From the NCBI RefSeq assembly GCF_000379125.1, contig NZ_KB900627.1, positions 64,312 through 128,311 on the forward strand: a DNA stretch of 64,000 nucleotides. The letters are read 5' to 3'. Positions 55,201-58,393 of the stretch are shown piece after piece. Positions within the stretch are counted from its first letter, which is position 1, and every line of letters starts with the position of its first letter. The notes beneath the pieces were generated by a model that worked only from the letters and a program-made list of their open reading frames with translations, did no database searches and was not told where the DNA came from. Made by a program: the position numbers and the translations under genes. This DNA comes from Methylosinus sp. LW4. GTDB taxonomy: Bacteria; Pseudomonadota; Alphaproteobacteria; Rhizobiales; Beijerinckiaceae.

Positions 55201-57924
55201 GGCGGGAACGATCTCATCGACGGCGGCGACGGCATAGACACGGTCTCTATGCCGATCGTGCAGCCGACCGCTTATTGGTCCTTCGACAAGGTGGTGAATG
55301 GCGTCGTCGCCGACTCGGTCGGAACGCCGCAGAACGGGACCTTCTACGGCGCGTCGCTGCACGGATCGGACGACGGCGCGGCGACAGCGGACAATGTGTC
55401 CTATGACGCCGGCGCCAATGCGAGCTTCAATGGCGATGCGCGCCGATATGTGGTCGTCGCCGACGATGCGGCGCTCCATTCGGCGAATGGGACGATCGCC
55501 TTCCTGTTCGACGCCGGCGAGGACGGACGCAGAAGCGATCAGGTGCTGTTCGCGAAGGACGGCTATGGCAATAATGCGGGCGATCTCACCATCGGAATCG
55601 CCGATGGCCGCGTCTATGCGCGGCTCGAGACCGGAACGACGTCCTATACGGTGACGAGCTGCGACGACATCGGCTGCGGCTGGAGGCAGCTGGCCTTCAG
55701 CTTCGGCGCCGATGGCATGAAGCTCTATCTCGATGGCGCGCTCGTCGACGCCAATTCCTACAGCGGCGGCCTCGTGAACAATCACCAGGCGATCGTGATC
55801 GGCGCCTCGGACGAAACCAACAAGAGTCAGAGCGGCGATCTCTCCAAGCTGACGATCAGCAAGGCGTTCCGCGGCTCCATCGATGAGGTGGCGGTGTTCG
55901 GCCAGGCGCTGAACGGCGATCAGATCCGCCGTCTCACAGTGTCCGGCCCGCGGCTGGCGAGCGCCGGCCCCGGCCTTACCGGCGCGCTGTCGGATTATCA
56001 GCTGTCCTTCGTCGGCGGCGCGCTGCAGGTGGCGGATACCCGTCCGGCGCTGCCGCAAGGCGTCGCCTATTGGTCGCTCAATGAGGCGCGTGGTTCTACG
56101 ACATTGGCGGACAGCGCCGGCGTCGCCCAGAACGCCACTTTCGTGACGAAGCTCGCCAATGATCTCGGCAACGCCGGCCCCTCCGCCAGCGTGGCGCCCT
56201 TCGGGGCCGGGACCTCGGCGGCCTTCCACAAGGATCCGCGCGGCTATATAGCGGTCGCCAATTCCGACGATTTCGCGCTCGACAATGGCGCGATCCAGCT
56301 CTGGTTCGACGCGAGCGGAACGTCGGGAACGCAGACCTTGTTCTCGAAGGACGGCCAGCGCGCCGAGGACGGGCTCACCATCAGCCTCGTCGGGCAGCGT
56401 CTCGAGGCGTCGCTCGACGGACATGTCGTCGATACGCTCAATATCGTGTCGGCCGGCTCGTGGAACCAGCTCGCCTTCACCTTCGGCCAAGGCGGGATGA
56501 AGCTCTATCTCAATGGCGTGCTCGTCGGCGAGGATTCCTATTCCGGCGGCATCGCCGGCAATCATGAGGCGATCGTGATCGGCGGCTCCAATGCGAGCAA
56601 TGCCGACGCCTCGGGCGATCTCGCCAAGCAGCGCGTCGCCAACGCCTTCGGCGGGCTCATCGACGAGGTGGCGATCTTCAGCGGCTCCGTCGATCAGGCC
56701 TTCGTGCGCCGGCTGATGAAGGAGGGCGCGCAAAAGCTGATCGCCGAAGGGGCCGCCGGTCCCACTATCGACGGCACGGACCAGCTCGAAGGCGTCGAGC
56801 GTCTCGTCTTCGGCGATGGAACGTCGGCCTATGTGCTCGGCGGCGCCAACCCTTCGACGCTGAGCGCGGCGGATGTGCAGGCGCTCGCCGGCAATGGCCA
56901 GCTCGTCGTGCTCGGCGACGGCGCCCAGCCGCTGCATCTCTCCGGCGCCTGGGGCGATATCGGCCAGCGCGCCATCGGCAATGTCGTCTACGACGTCTAC
57001 CATAGCAATGGCGCGCAGCTGCTGGTGCAGTCCGGCGTGCAGGTGACGGCCGATCAGCAATTGCTGACGCCGATCGCCTATTGGACCTTCGATGGCGCCG
57101 GCTCCACTGTCGCGGACAGCGCCGGCGCCGCGCAGAACGGCGTGTTCTACGCCAATGGCCAGCCCGATCGCGACGACGCCGGCCCATCGACGACGATCGC
57201 GCCCTTCGGCGCGGGAACGTCGGCGGATTTCCACGACTCGAGCCGCGAATATGTGGCCGTCGCCAATGATCCGGCCTTCGCTGTCGCCAATGGCGCGATC
57301 ACGCTTTGGTTCGACGCGCGCTCGACCTTCGGACAGCAGACGCTGTTCGCCAAGGACGGCGCCGGCCTCGGCGGCGGATTGACGATCGGCCTCGACGGCA
57401 ATCATCTCGTCGTGCAAATGGAAGGGCCGAGTGGCGTCTACTCGATCCGCTCGTCGGCGACGGTCGCCGCCGGCTCGTGGCGCAATGTCGCTTTCACCTT
57501 CGGCGTCGGCGGCATGAAGCTCTATCTCGATGGCGCGCTCGTCGGCTCCAACGCCTACGCCGGCGGTCTGACCGCGAACCAGTCCGCGATCGTGATCGGC
57601 GGCTCCGACGAAACCGCTGTCGGCGGGGCGAGCGATCTCTCCAAGCTGAAGATCACCAAGTCCTTCGATGGCCATATCGATGAGGTCGCCTTCTTCGGGC
57701 AGACGCTCTCCGCCAATCAAATCCAGCAGGCCGCCGTCGCCGGCGCCTTCGGAGTGGCGAGCACGGATGTTCCGATCCAGTTCGTTCCGCCGCCGACGCC
57801 TGCGCCGGCTCCCCATTGCGCCGATCTCGACGATTGGCTGTGGGCCGAAGCCGAGCACAAGCGCGATCACACCGATCACGGCGGCCATTCGCTGCCGGGC
57901 GATGGCTGGCGCTTCGAATGGTAG
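31300..57924 (+). CDS. Giant LEPR-XLL surface protein, 8,874 residues
   Basis: One uninterrupted frame of 26.6 kb. The N-terminus is basic with no hydrophobic signal peptide and carries the LEPR-XLL motif (TLEPRVLLNADVL, LEPRVLL at 58-64), known from the start of very large repetitive proteins. Residues 150-5240 are Ala/Gly/Val/Thr-rich beta repeats, with several inserted HGFxxGxxVxY modules. Then come a jelly-roll-like stretch, a glycine-rich segment (about 5540-5890), a beta-propeller-like block (6136-6471), nine PKD-like domains (6684-7596), an RTX-like patch (7904-7984) and four LamG-like modules. It ends in a His/Asp-rich tail finishing WRFEW. Likely an adhesin or matrix protein. The ATG at 31315 is an equally good start. 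Genes for a SecA paralogue and two HlyD-type proteins follow on the same strand. Confidence 0.93.
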   Translation: MRGRLMSMAESFQNRGRRMFLRLLRPQAPASRKSQLESSTALIPPPPGRRAKIVFDTLEPRVLLNADVLAVNLAAAVPQQQAHDVVVQLVDPASAPQTGASAQSPSTAPSSAGPQVEVVDRSNSVILARANLLGLDQVTIIGGVGADNVTIDAQSFAGHDAPHFTFSGGEGADTLALISGAPASWTLHDDGSGAVVGSVKASFDGVQNLIGGGADTLIGAVTDTNWRIDGAGAGSVGGFVFSGFANLAGAADNNDTFAFSASGSLAGAVDGGAGGFDTLALDVGVAQSLVSTATGPDSGTIAYDGRIVAYRGLEPVTISGSVTDLSFDLGSLAGGSSGVQARLKDAGTTTDGVMTLESLNGKFESQTFNAPTHSLTVIGGSGSDSVDIASLDSTFHAALSVNTLLSGYDPFDDGGLLPGDNHLTHKSVVSVSGDIALHGGALTLQADTIYVGEVADQTGASGSWTASETYTHVAATGGAGTGAEATIAVDTDGVATARLSSAGTGYSVGDVLTFAPSGGGSVTMTLRNVASSAIVSTALAGGNAGEILLGHQKTNADGTTSLAGGEWIALGPNAQLLAEADTAAGHKAGKISLATSDVATRLVSWPGDFTAKNAAIDIQGAIIRGGSIKVNATAKDINLNSDAPAAAAGFTGTLTSLLGQIPGVVLSAATGIDLSVILRGADAKINVDDATIEAEGTVDIKAETKVDTQVFAIASALGSGGLAKYTGLEFAGGYGLAQSDVEANIGGSTVIDAGGSVTISAKGSTSTKTVARASSNLDSTVNPTASSIAIAIAHTDLTALATVGLDAEITSRGGNVNVIANGATKTTPDASTISPVDGRAGVGVALAFEFGTVKASLDGTIKAAGTVAGDSTDTKTFDPIGGVDPTTDTITLPNHGFTNGQAVVYTPYLVNTSVAGSTVLAVQGQQSDSVGGLDKGKTYYVIVVDQDHIQLAKEPPIDLDPAGVDPTSTQTLNVVKSKLFDIDAIDASAHTIQIAGHGFETGDQVAYDAGGNTTITALADKAVYTVEKIDDARFALKDSSGNLIQIAQGAALGTQSFTRASDNKKAEIDLASVDANGRIHVKNHGFAIGTPIDVTYDTLSENDVTLGGVQAAHQYKLVATDADTFELRDEQTNARITLTDPGSAATHALDYIGAIKSFAPSTAVDGSLDTIAIANHGLKDGDAVIYAVDPTKSTTLSRAFELDAIDPTAKTIHIAGHGFSTGDQVTYDAGGNTPIAGLASGAVYTVQKISDDLFQLKDSNGVLVSMAQGATLGTHSFSNAATQTTASVTLARIDATTNRIYLQNHGFTATAANPLLVDYASLEALGASAIGGLQSDHQYKLVVVDANSFELRDATTGALVTLTGPGAASVHVIAEDRVYQASRGNVHDLTAGDREIRGLTAGEQYYVVKVDDNHIRLVEDASEVSAVKAINLTSDGKGANHTLAASTSTDGIGVQAILDSQTRSKAKPEVGSKFNPTKYKDIFTKPDIALATIFGQASAASGKQNVLDANGAQVMDDKGKPVTKDITNDGLSAGGAVAVNVVKNDVEATIGKNATAAKPTTLQTDHNVEALATSTQRTQLISQSDVSKSKTKSATAKAVDISLAVGVYLNDANATIAGNTIIDAGETVKVASSLSYPFLINPLDLVLGVPQDIVTRGVSGLTDLLDGTFGVSSKFMNTWVMARAKAQDTQATSVSGSIAVNAYIDHSTAVVQSGARINQSPPSAGYNPSATQSVTVMADVMMQFAEMAGIGKWSLSESPFGKAKYENKKAGELLRGGDVVDVFGRSGSKAIGGSILVDDIENTVYARIEGDAKVGIGASGALTIHATEDIFRLAIAQSGGKTDDGGQFAFAGSGLALRQRSDIEAGLVATASFGPTVTGGGAVDIAATTGGTEVEIAGTIVVAGKGSNGLGASVLVNDVERNVYAFIGADPSKGGDPNATPAGAVSMNVGDTSLSATTTGVVVGVVGTATVLTGPQGAPQNLGSSASDPLDGISLPALFEEAPKPKSGYGVAGSAGINVIRDTDLAYIDARGAMSVGILSLTADDTQTIVAIVGGVAVSVNAGTGLGGGTTIGGAFALNQITADTEAFIADRLAVSGSPDANGLVIASHAAALATRDEISLKATHGGTLASFSAAVSANTNEQGDAFAGSVSINRIVDTTKATIDGAKVSANGDAALTARDEAQLIAIGGGASYTAGAKGVGASLGFNQLSASTIAGVLGEKRRSALTLGDDLSILAVDDEKLWAFAISLGIATGGGVDSKAVAFTLGINVVSTDQKIFTRDNSAPILATIQNADVIASGVSLEAKDNSVIYAVAGALGVGAQGQAYGVGLGWNQVALQVRATVDNSSITAGAGGIGLTAHSTQDGPISVAGKIAAAALGGSKGNGATVGASLSVNGVYNTIETIVSSGSTLRTTAGSGGSVSLRASDESTINALTGGVAISSSGSAVGAAISANYIANQVTAKVDGSTIDSNGDVLVEAEETAAIHSLTLGGAGGDNVSFAGSLSINVVDDTVTAAVVGATSNLSARNNLRVIADDTANIVAIAGGLAAGGDAGVGLAATNVTILDTTKAYVDGAATLSAGGAGAGFTDVNGQSRRGLSIEANAGESVVIIGVGGAFAGDGAGAGALTLTYIDVSALAYEDAPSATPAAGAGLHSDHDVDIVSHGHLSLVGVAGAIAGSDVGVGAGADAGYVKRRLEAYVGAGATAKAGDNVIVIAQGDMTLTSVSAAVAGAGEGAGGLTTGVSVLDLTAKAHIDAGAVVRSDGNVLVSAEDDTTLDQVSGNVAAAGTGAGGIAVGVGYVKKTTEAYIAAGASVTALAKSGKSGIVADTGEFGAPPATANAQQQGVSKDFATSAVDYGADAMTVAGHGFSTGQEVVYTGQSLALGGLQTGGRYFVIRIDDNHFALAANKADALNGQKIDLLDTGVASTARHVVQTLNSTGVPSISNKDFNDPTLANNRDRKPLVATQSGVIIVAVSVNDLTSAGVGVAIAGEGSGALAGSVSVHQIDTLAHIDQGARINADEDAGAGAGQNVLVAAGRAYNGLAIGGGLAGSGGVSVAPAFAAPVLKGATEAFVQGATAGNAYDTIVNAAGDVAVVSHAVTDVLSIAAGIAASGEVALAGSAAVIVIDTSTIASISGRVRVSATGDVLVAAKDDTTTYAIGGAVGVGIGSGGGAGAVDVTSIKKTTLATIGDHAIIDAYANSASFISDAPDGAYSSNGGFSQKTVRGVAVLAATSEKIVSVGASLGAGAYAGIAGAVTVEIVDSDTLATIGDGAQINQNTAATAANSQSVIVAATNKLDLLTFAGGLGASLGAGVGASVDVGVLRNDTQALIGAASVRAKGDTDVLALSRWTVNANAISAGAGLVGLGGGIVVYTVGGNFTDSYSTSGGSSSALSGDNSTVLSFVESTVGTLSGRMQTSDASSATFDPAQKVNGAADTIDLGADRGLRTGDAVVYDAGGGNAIKGLKDGEVYFVIIDSAHPQLVKLAASYEDAQKGKAIDIDAAGASGAAHRLAAGNAQIANMARGASAASTPAGRVNSATKATSGVTSGTTAGILQYADIATGNLDVISRQALDLTARAGGVAGGAAALGVGLGVVSIDADSTAFIAPQTTITGLNPSAGELTVSANLDSNAHVLGFAGAVSGFVSLGGAVSLIDDNSSARAMLGATPGASHDDSSTIEASSLVDATIVTGFHDVSVKSIANVNHFLADGAWSVSGVAGLGAAVSKLTIAGTSQAIVGKFTQIGSDAAQIAGDVKIDAQRTVTVNPLDANQPMGIAIGGGLVGAAAGATLITVNGAVAARIGDDAAVYAGGEVDVHGTSTTTANNLEIDGGAIGGIAVGAVIAQAKFAPVMAVGVGKRAIIRSRATDVKATQTTSVKLLGYAAGGGVASGQGLDIELEIDPTTTVVIDDGADIAATQSASVQSVTTTTSFATGDAGNYGGVTVIEGGSTSTLKNANSLRVGTGAHIAAGTGLTVLADTTNNAKADGDGGAGAIVSVIGATSTVNASDATTTTIGGNAQLAAGGDLSVESRTSSTGKSAPHASAGGLGADTRVTGNLTYGGATKTDIGAATLTAGGKLDVLARVTTLDLKIDAVAESSALGANSEAHATLSRPESAPGSSSPTSDALVDLHSGASLNGGGSVNVKARHESVASLAGADATTNGLGASTNSYAKNDFDVTTRVVAESGSAVHTRALTVEAYGSPNVSGFVDASSHGALIDTGDEHPSKTVAYQRTIDFNADVFLSGPPAPELVIDAAGNIVKKQGIGAVTLQNGVFIVPDIVNTSTAAGTATFSIPSWGQDPTPAGYGTTPGEDSIKGAPKITFLTAFDHVLIQNASNYDVQIGLINPLAATPNFAQNVVVDVTYKKDFLPVTTSDPGHTAVTIANTSTAARTKVTLNDAILDALGPVSISTANGDIIANANGRIEATTLSLTAPKGVIGSAASPIRTASTRLDALARDGIFISETGDLELGSARSTSGTVSLSATGSILDADSSVTVNVSAPTLILNAGGGSIGAKADALRIDADRAAGSFTASAKGDVVAADIAGGVGVGTVASTSGDVLLSTYDSNAVGEDIIFGATSFLSATTGAVSLAAGDNIVMAVGATLNAAKTATLTGDAGNADSGVGALIDLEGAIAAAAVSVVGGADRDTIVIRGVAANAPMTVATGGAEDVILVGSRASATTNASGELTGTSNVGGNLATIVGTLTVTGASDGLASLDLDNSGFAQGVTGTVSDSEIAGFGMTGKVVYSDLRALTLHLGAGADTATVRSTAAATITSLHLGDGADSVIVSGVDGTVNSVAGALILDGGAGVDTLLVDDSGDTVANAGVIGGANGNRIFGFGMGGADQTVVDPNKGVTYGDFATVTVKAGSGADRISIAASSTDTIVDAGAGADAITLGPNLANIRGHVLARGGGDAGDAFSVSPTVDSNLTLDAVSATRSRITAVGMAQPVDIEGVDATTVALSGATTNTVVINGSATPIVVDANGAVDKIFVHGAGRPTTINLGAGLDEAIVYGTTAPLLVTGAGAADKLTVDLSGTPAATTTGVIHDGAAVGEGIVSGLTTGDVTFRSLAEVDVKLGDGNDTFTLNVHAATLPATVLGVFGGGGDDLIQARSVSTARTIVDGQSGKDTLQVEVSAQPIANQFTSIDKTVEQLIVDNSANATTPIAWTLLDTDLQAATLPSGSPVSVISTAGADLTRILGGKTGTDTLDVVSTTTANVNVTIDNNRITLQSGLVVVTQPDPANDFDTYRNYDKVLNFDGLSQGDVAYASNGFRLSTSNALGFIRSDAISPAAQARANDDVLTLAAAKADGTPNGDGFTLYSLELANTAASGTAVVVLIGHTIGGQTVSAELSLVAGAGFQRFDTSLASFYGLDKVTLKAKDASTPFGSILVDNIVAVDDLPNAAATVAPATVPTYMFSSDFSIDTTVYSGQWVWINSGKIAVNYNNGGTAIDDTLDFTNGGWWYLGYSQSGFSITADQGATGSNNGMVSLNFAGDLSLPANRKVSAAGANVLSFNVANNVQLADSVTFDLSAHNQTAGAGGGVAGGSGGAGSGAVGGYGGGGGSNGSLPSDFTFQGTTAAGQGVGGPYGTGDNHGGSGGYGSPSYYGGGGGGGGGGGGYQDFGRGGGIGGDGGWGYYGASGVGGGGGGLGVGNQSNGSAGVGGYAGYAGYGGYGGGGAYGAYDIVNGNRLRDGDGYDGQGGGTGGTGGTGGDGVGGANSATGLAISGGMGGGGGGGGGGGGSGGGGGGGGGGNGRHWTSGFLGLTDNYIGGGGGDGGGGGGVGGNGAAGGLGGAGGGAFQLVAQGQIRVGNSDAFAALGGAGSTGGGGQNPDPNYGPTSSGGGGGDASDAHHGGNGGAGGAGGPGGDGGDGAGGAGGAIKLYATDLANGGATLKTSVTTSGGVGGGTAPKGGEGRFILGSNTSLTFSSGGAVSGNGGQTAFAATDPSVEHFSGPRLANSYIAGAPLTPTIVGLAGGADIYGVVSGLDAASIDFDTTTPQLDHAPSDALLAVMLLDKGVGALNQDYTGFDVLLVANVSTINIANPTLSLDGAAAQALKTHGVGADQALTSLPPGQVWEMLVPEGGAHNHTFAASIGVNAAGATTLTGNTLSLSGNVQYLSIARPSAPTVAQLTGFDAIAADPGANHIFGVSTATNSLVVVNADDGSQRQLFKEAQNGVSGLTSVSNVLVTGTDGFVVTESATTGRLATFKLASATGDLSFAQSQSDGGAYYDSMRYDAGSHVLTTTGAAGQRSYSLNTATGALTLLSTQSGASNAATETIAQNGFVYSVNATTGSLTASNATTGAAQTLSGAANGLVGASDVAASPDGGFVYVTSQSGNTLSVFQVTNSKTQPLVFVETLRNGANGVRGLDAPTDVAVTADGQYVLVTARGANDIAVFQRDQQTGELGFVQVVRDAVGGVRGLLTPTSLILGPQNGSSLTAYVSSLGSATQQGGLATFNVDLSPKAPPIAFTTEHTDIESIGVTTGVGDDTVSLVSAPPAIVTATKVNTGDGSDHVVVADYRGATSVDLGAGADSLDLRVVNAKTAADTLAIHGGAGADTIDVQNTGAGATTTIDGDAGSDAITIEKVGAAAHTTVSGDADADIVRISLPNLPSDAVTTLHGDAPGVAPGDTLIVDPQDPNASILVGGVAGLPIPQTNGSISLAGKGAVAYDTFEGLTVLSSPIVSFSAPSYSTSEGSSVTLTANVQALGSTNSLSGPVVFDIDGDGQFGEVTGTALGGGVYRVTLPWDRLVDLGLADNGLYTIAVRATNSDGLSTTAVSKIQIADTPPAVAVTGASHAATVGTPFTIGFTATDASPIDRVLEWRVDWGDGSAVETFGADATQASHVYVAPGNVAIRATALDKDTRPTGATSAAYAVTVGLTANNIDTGGPYRIAEGQSLTLTAQATGAPLSYGWDINNDGTIDKSGATASFSWSELIALGVNDSGVYSTPHVIVGYATIGSATPTTISKAVGVTVDNAPPSFVSFGNSGPVSEGAASATVTFSGVTDPSPVDAASLTYRYDFDNNGTFDLVQGAGPATVPGQYLRQSGALLVHGQIVDKDGGVADAYTTIAINEVAPTLTVAGAATADEGAIYSLSLSATDPGADKIKWWDVNWGDGAQDHILIDAAAADGDVVATHSYADNGAYTIKTGATDNDGSYVAADKIVTVLNVAPTLQTVAVTPAAGPGPAEIAENAFARLSGRIVDPGALDSFRLNVAWGDGQSEIVDLTAGALNFDVAHRYVQDCVYTITTNIVDKDQGASAPTVLSLKVDNVAPVAGALSVVPSASREGSSVTVSGVYTDAGPLDLHSVAIDWGDGSTSTSVGAGATIAVDAVNRAYAASHVYLDNPAGGSDYTISAIVTDDAGAKSNVSTASVIVTNAAPIISDLTLNGVGAKKQTIGGALASTLTIDENGTVTLLGHFTDAGALDTHSGSVVWGDGGASALTIDEASHTFTATHRYLDDNPTGTAADDYRIDLTLSDKDGASATISAAVTVANVAPVFATFTNNAAEVGNVLPGEPVVLTGVFADPGTLDSYTLIVDWGDGTAAETIAYAAGTRDFQLTHNYRDPGFWTISARLADDDLGVATATTEARLTGVALLDGVLRIAGTPQDDTVIVRKPLEPVAYWNFNETSGTAVADSAGTPQNGTLYTDRAPDRADAGPSAAFAPFGAANSIEFHDDTKEYVAVADDPVFNLASGAVQLWFDANDTGRGWCDTQVLFSKNKSGTGAGQLTIGVDEGTLFAELEGVDATGRLTVFRVEGGDNVSCGDWHNVAFTFGEAGMKLYLDGALVGENAYTGGLQGNHEAIVIGGSNADNRNTSGNLSKLTISDSFSGHIDEVSVYGRQLSDQQVQDVMQKGARGANDPNGATIEVYASFLPIIGQNVIKTFNAADVKSIVIATGGGNDIVTVDASVDAPLTVKAGDGNDTVRAGSGPSVLLGGLGDDTLIGGSANDVILGGDGADYIVGGGGNDLIDGGDGIDTVSMPIVQPTAYWSFDKVVNGVVADSVGTPQNGTFYGASLHGSDDGAATADNVSYDAGANASFNGDARRYVVVADDAALHSANGTIAFLFDAGEDGRRSDQVLFAKDGYGNNAGDLTIGIADGRVYARLETGTTSYTVTSCDDIGCGWRQLAFSFGADGMKLYLDGALVDANSYSGGLVNNHQAIVIGASDETNKSQSGDLSKLTISKAFRGSIDEVAVFGQALNGDQIRRLTVSGPRLASAGPGLTGALSDYQLSFVGGALQVADTRPALPQGVAYWSLNEARGSTTLADSAGVAQNATFVTKLANDLGNAGPSASVAPFGAGTSAAFHKDPRGYIAVANSDDFALDNGAIQLWFDASGTSGTQTLFSKDGQRAEDGLTISLVGQRLEASLDGHVVDTLNIVSAGSWNQLAFTFGQGGMKLYLNGVLVGEDSYSGGIAGNHEAIVIGGSNASNADASGDLAKQRVANAFGGLIDEVAIFSGSVDQAFVRRLMKEGAQKLIAEGAAGPTIDGTDQLEGVERLVFGDGTSAYVLGGANPSTLSAADVQALAGNGQLVVLGDGAQPLHLSGAWGDIGQRAIGNVVYDVYHSNGAQLLVQSGVQVTADQQLLTPIAYWTFDGAGSTVADSAGAAQNGVFYANGQPDRDDAGPSTTIAPFGAGTSADFHDSSREYVAVANDPAFAVANGAITLWFDARSTFGQQTLFAKDGAGLGGGLTIGLDGNHLVVQMEGPSGVYSIRSSATVAAGSWRNVAFTFGVGGMKLYLDGALVGSNAYAGGLTANQSAIVIGGSDETAVGGASDLSKLKITKSFDGHIDEVAFFGQTLSANQIQQAAVAGAFGVASTDVPIQFVPPPTPAPAPHCADLDDWLWAEAEHKRDHTDHGGHSLPGDGWRFEW
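31471..31491 (+). other. LEPR-XLL motif of the giant protein
   Basis: Codes for LEPRVLL (residues 58-64), followed by NADVLAV. The motif defines a short N-terminal domain of giant repetitive proteins and may be an export or sorting signal. Its role is not established. Confidence 0.85.
34231..35550 (+). repeat. 660-bp tandem duplication within the giant gene
   Basis: Two copies (about 34231-34890 and 34891-35550) lie exactly 660 bp (220 residues) apart. Both begin FxxDAIDxxAxTIxIAGHGFxTGDQVxYDAGGNT and continue with KDSxGxLxxxAQGAxLGTxSF and HQYKLVxxDAxxFELRD. Their second halves have diverged more. Each copy holds two or three HGF-type modules. Confidence 0.8.
47911..48960 (+). repeat. Glycine-rich GGC-repeat segment of the giant gene
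   Basis: Long runs of GGC/GGA codons give poly-glycine interrupted by Ser, Tyr, Asn and Asp (for example GGYAGYAGYGGYGGGG). It is the most repetitive DNA in the window, likely to be flexible at protein level and prone to slippage or misassembly at DNA level. Confidence 0.9.
49706..50712 (+). other. Beta-propeller-like (lactonase/YVTN-type) block of the giant protein
   Basis: Repeats of the type ADPGANHIFGVST...NSLVVVN, ASPDGGFVYVTSQSGNTLSVFQV, VTADGQYVLVTARGANDIAVFQRD and TAYVSSLG, each a four-stranded blade with a conserved small-residue turn, occur over residues 6136-6471. Confidence 0.7.
51350..54087 (+). repeat. Array of nine PKD-like domains in the giant protein
   Basis: Nine units of about 85-110 residues, most with WGDG (for example VDWGDGSAVETF, VAWGDGQSEIV, IDWGDGSTSTS, VDWGDGTAAET) and a YxDxGxYTIxxxxxDxDG end. 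PKD domains are common spacer or binding modules in surface proteins. Confidence 0.85.
54160..57744 (+). repeat. Four LamG-like modules at the C-terminus of the giant protein
   Basis: Modules at about 54160-54864, 55264-55944, 56059-56724 and 57067-57744 share VAYWxxxE, DSAGxxQNG, WFDA, LAFTFG, GGMKLYLDGALVG, AIVIGGS and IDEVAxFG. This is the concanavalin A-like/LamG fold, often carbohydrate-binding. An RTX-like segment (GDGNDTVRAG to GGGGNDLIDGGDGIDTV, 55009-55251) separates the first and second. Confidence 0.85.
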
Positions 57925-58041
57925 CGGCGTGGAAGGCGCGCGCGGCGTTGTAATATGTTCGTCATAGAATGATGCGAAGCGTGGCCTGCGCTTTAGATTC
58001 TTGAAGTAGAGCGTGCTCGTTTTTCAAAACGGAGTGTGGTT

Positions 58042-58362
58042 ATGGATCAGGTCGAGTCGAATGTGCAGCCCGCCGCCGATATTGCAGACGGCGCCCGTCA
58101 GTCGGCGGTGCTCTGGGACGATCGCAACATGGTCACGCATTTCGCCAATGTCGTGAACATTCAGAGCACGCTCGAGCAGGTGGATCTGTTCTTCGGCACC
58201 AATAAGACCTGGAACATCGGCAACGAACGTCAGGTGCATGTCGAATTGACCGATCGCGTCATTCTCAGCCCTCATGCGGCCAAGCGCCTCAGCGTCGCGC
58301 TGGCCGGCGTTCTCAAGGAATATGAGAGTCGTCACGGCGCGTTGAAAATCGACGGGCGCTGA
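58042..58362 (+). CDS. DUF3467 protein
   Basis: A 106-residue soluble protein without signal or membrane segment. The core (VTHFANVVNIQSTLEQVDLFFGTNKTW, VELTDRVILSPHAAKRLSVALAGVLKEYE) is the DUF3467 pattern. The family is uncharacterised. I take the ATG at 58042, with GGAGTG upstream. It lies 117 bp after the giant gene and 31 bp before the GAF-HlyD gene. By position it may be a cytoplasmic partner, such as a chaperone or adaptor, of the export genes. Confidence 0.85.
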   Translation: MDQVESNVQPAADIADGARQSAVLWDDRNMVTHFANVVNIQSTLEQVDLFFGTNKTWNIGNERQVHVELTDRVILSPHAAKRLSVALAGVLKEYESRHGALKIDGR

Positions 58363-58393
58363 GCGCGCCGCACCTTTGGCGCGGTGGTGACGC

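Noticed and set aside
55009..55251. RTX-like repeats as proof of type I secretion
   Set aside because: The patch is short, lies 900 residues from the C-terminus and is followed by three LamG-like modules. No HlyB-type ABC exporter is visible, so type I secretion is not supported from this window.
50020..57888. 2,622-codon open frame on the minus strand
   Set aside because: Same artefact of repeats with few A/T-rich codons; no recognisable protein and entirely inside the giant gene.
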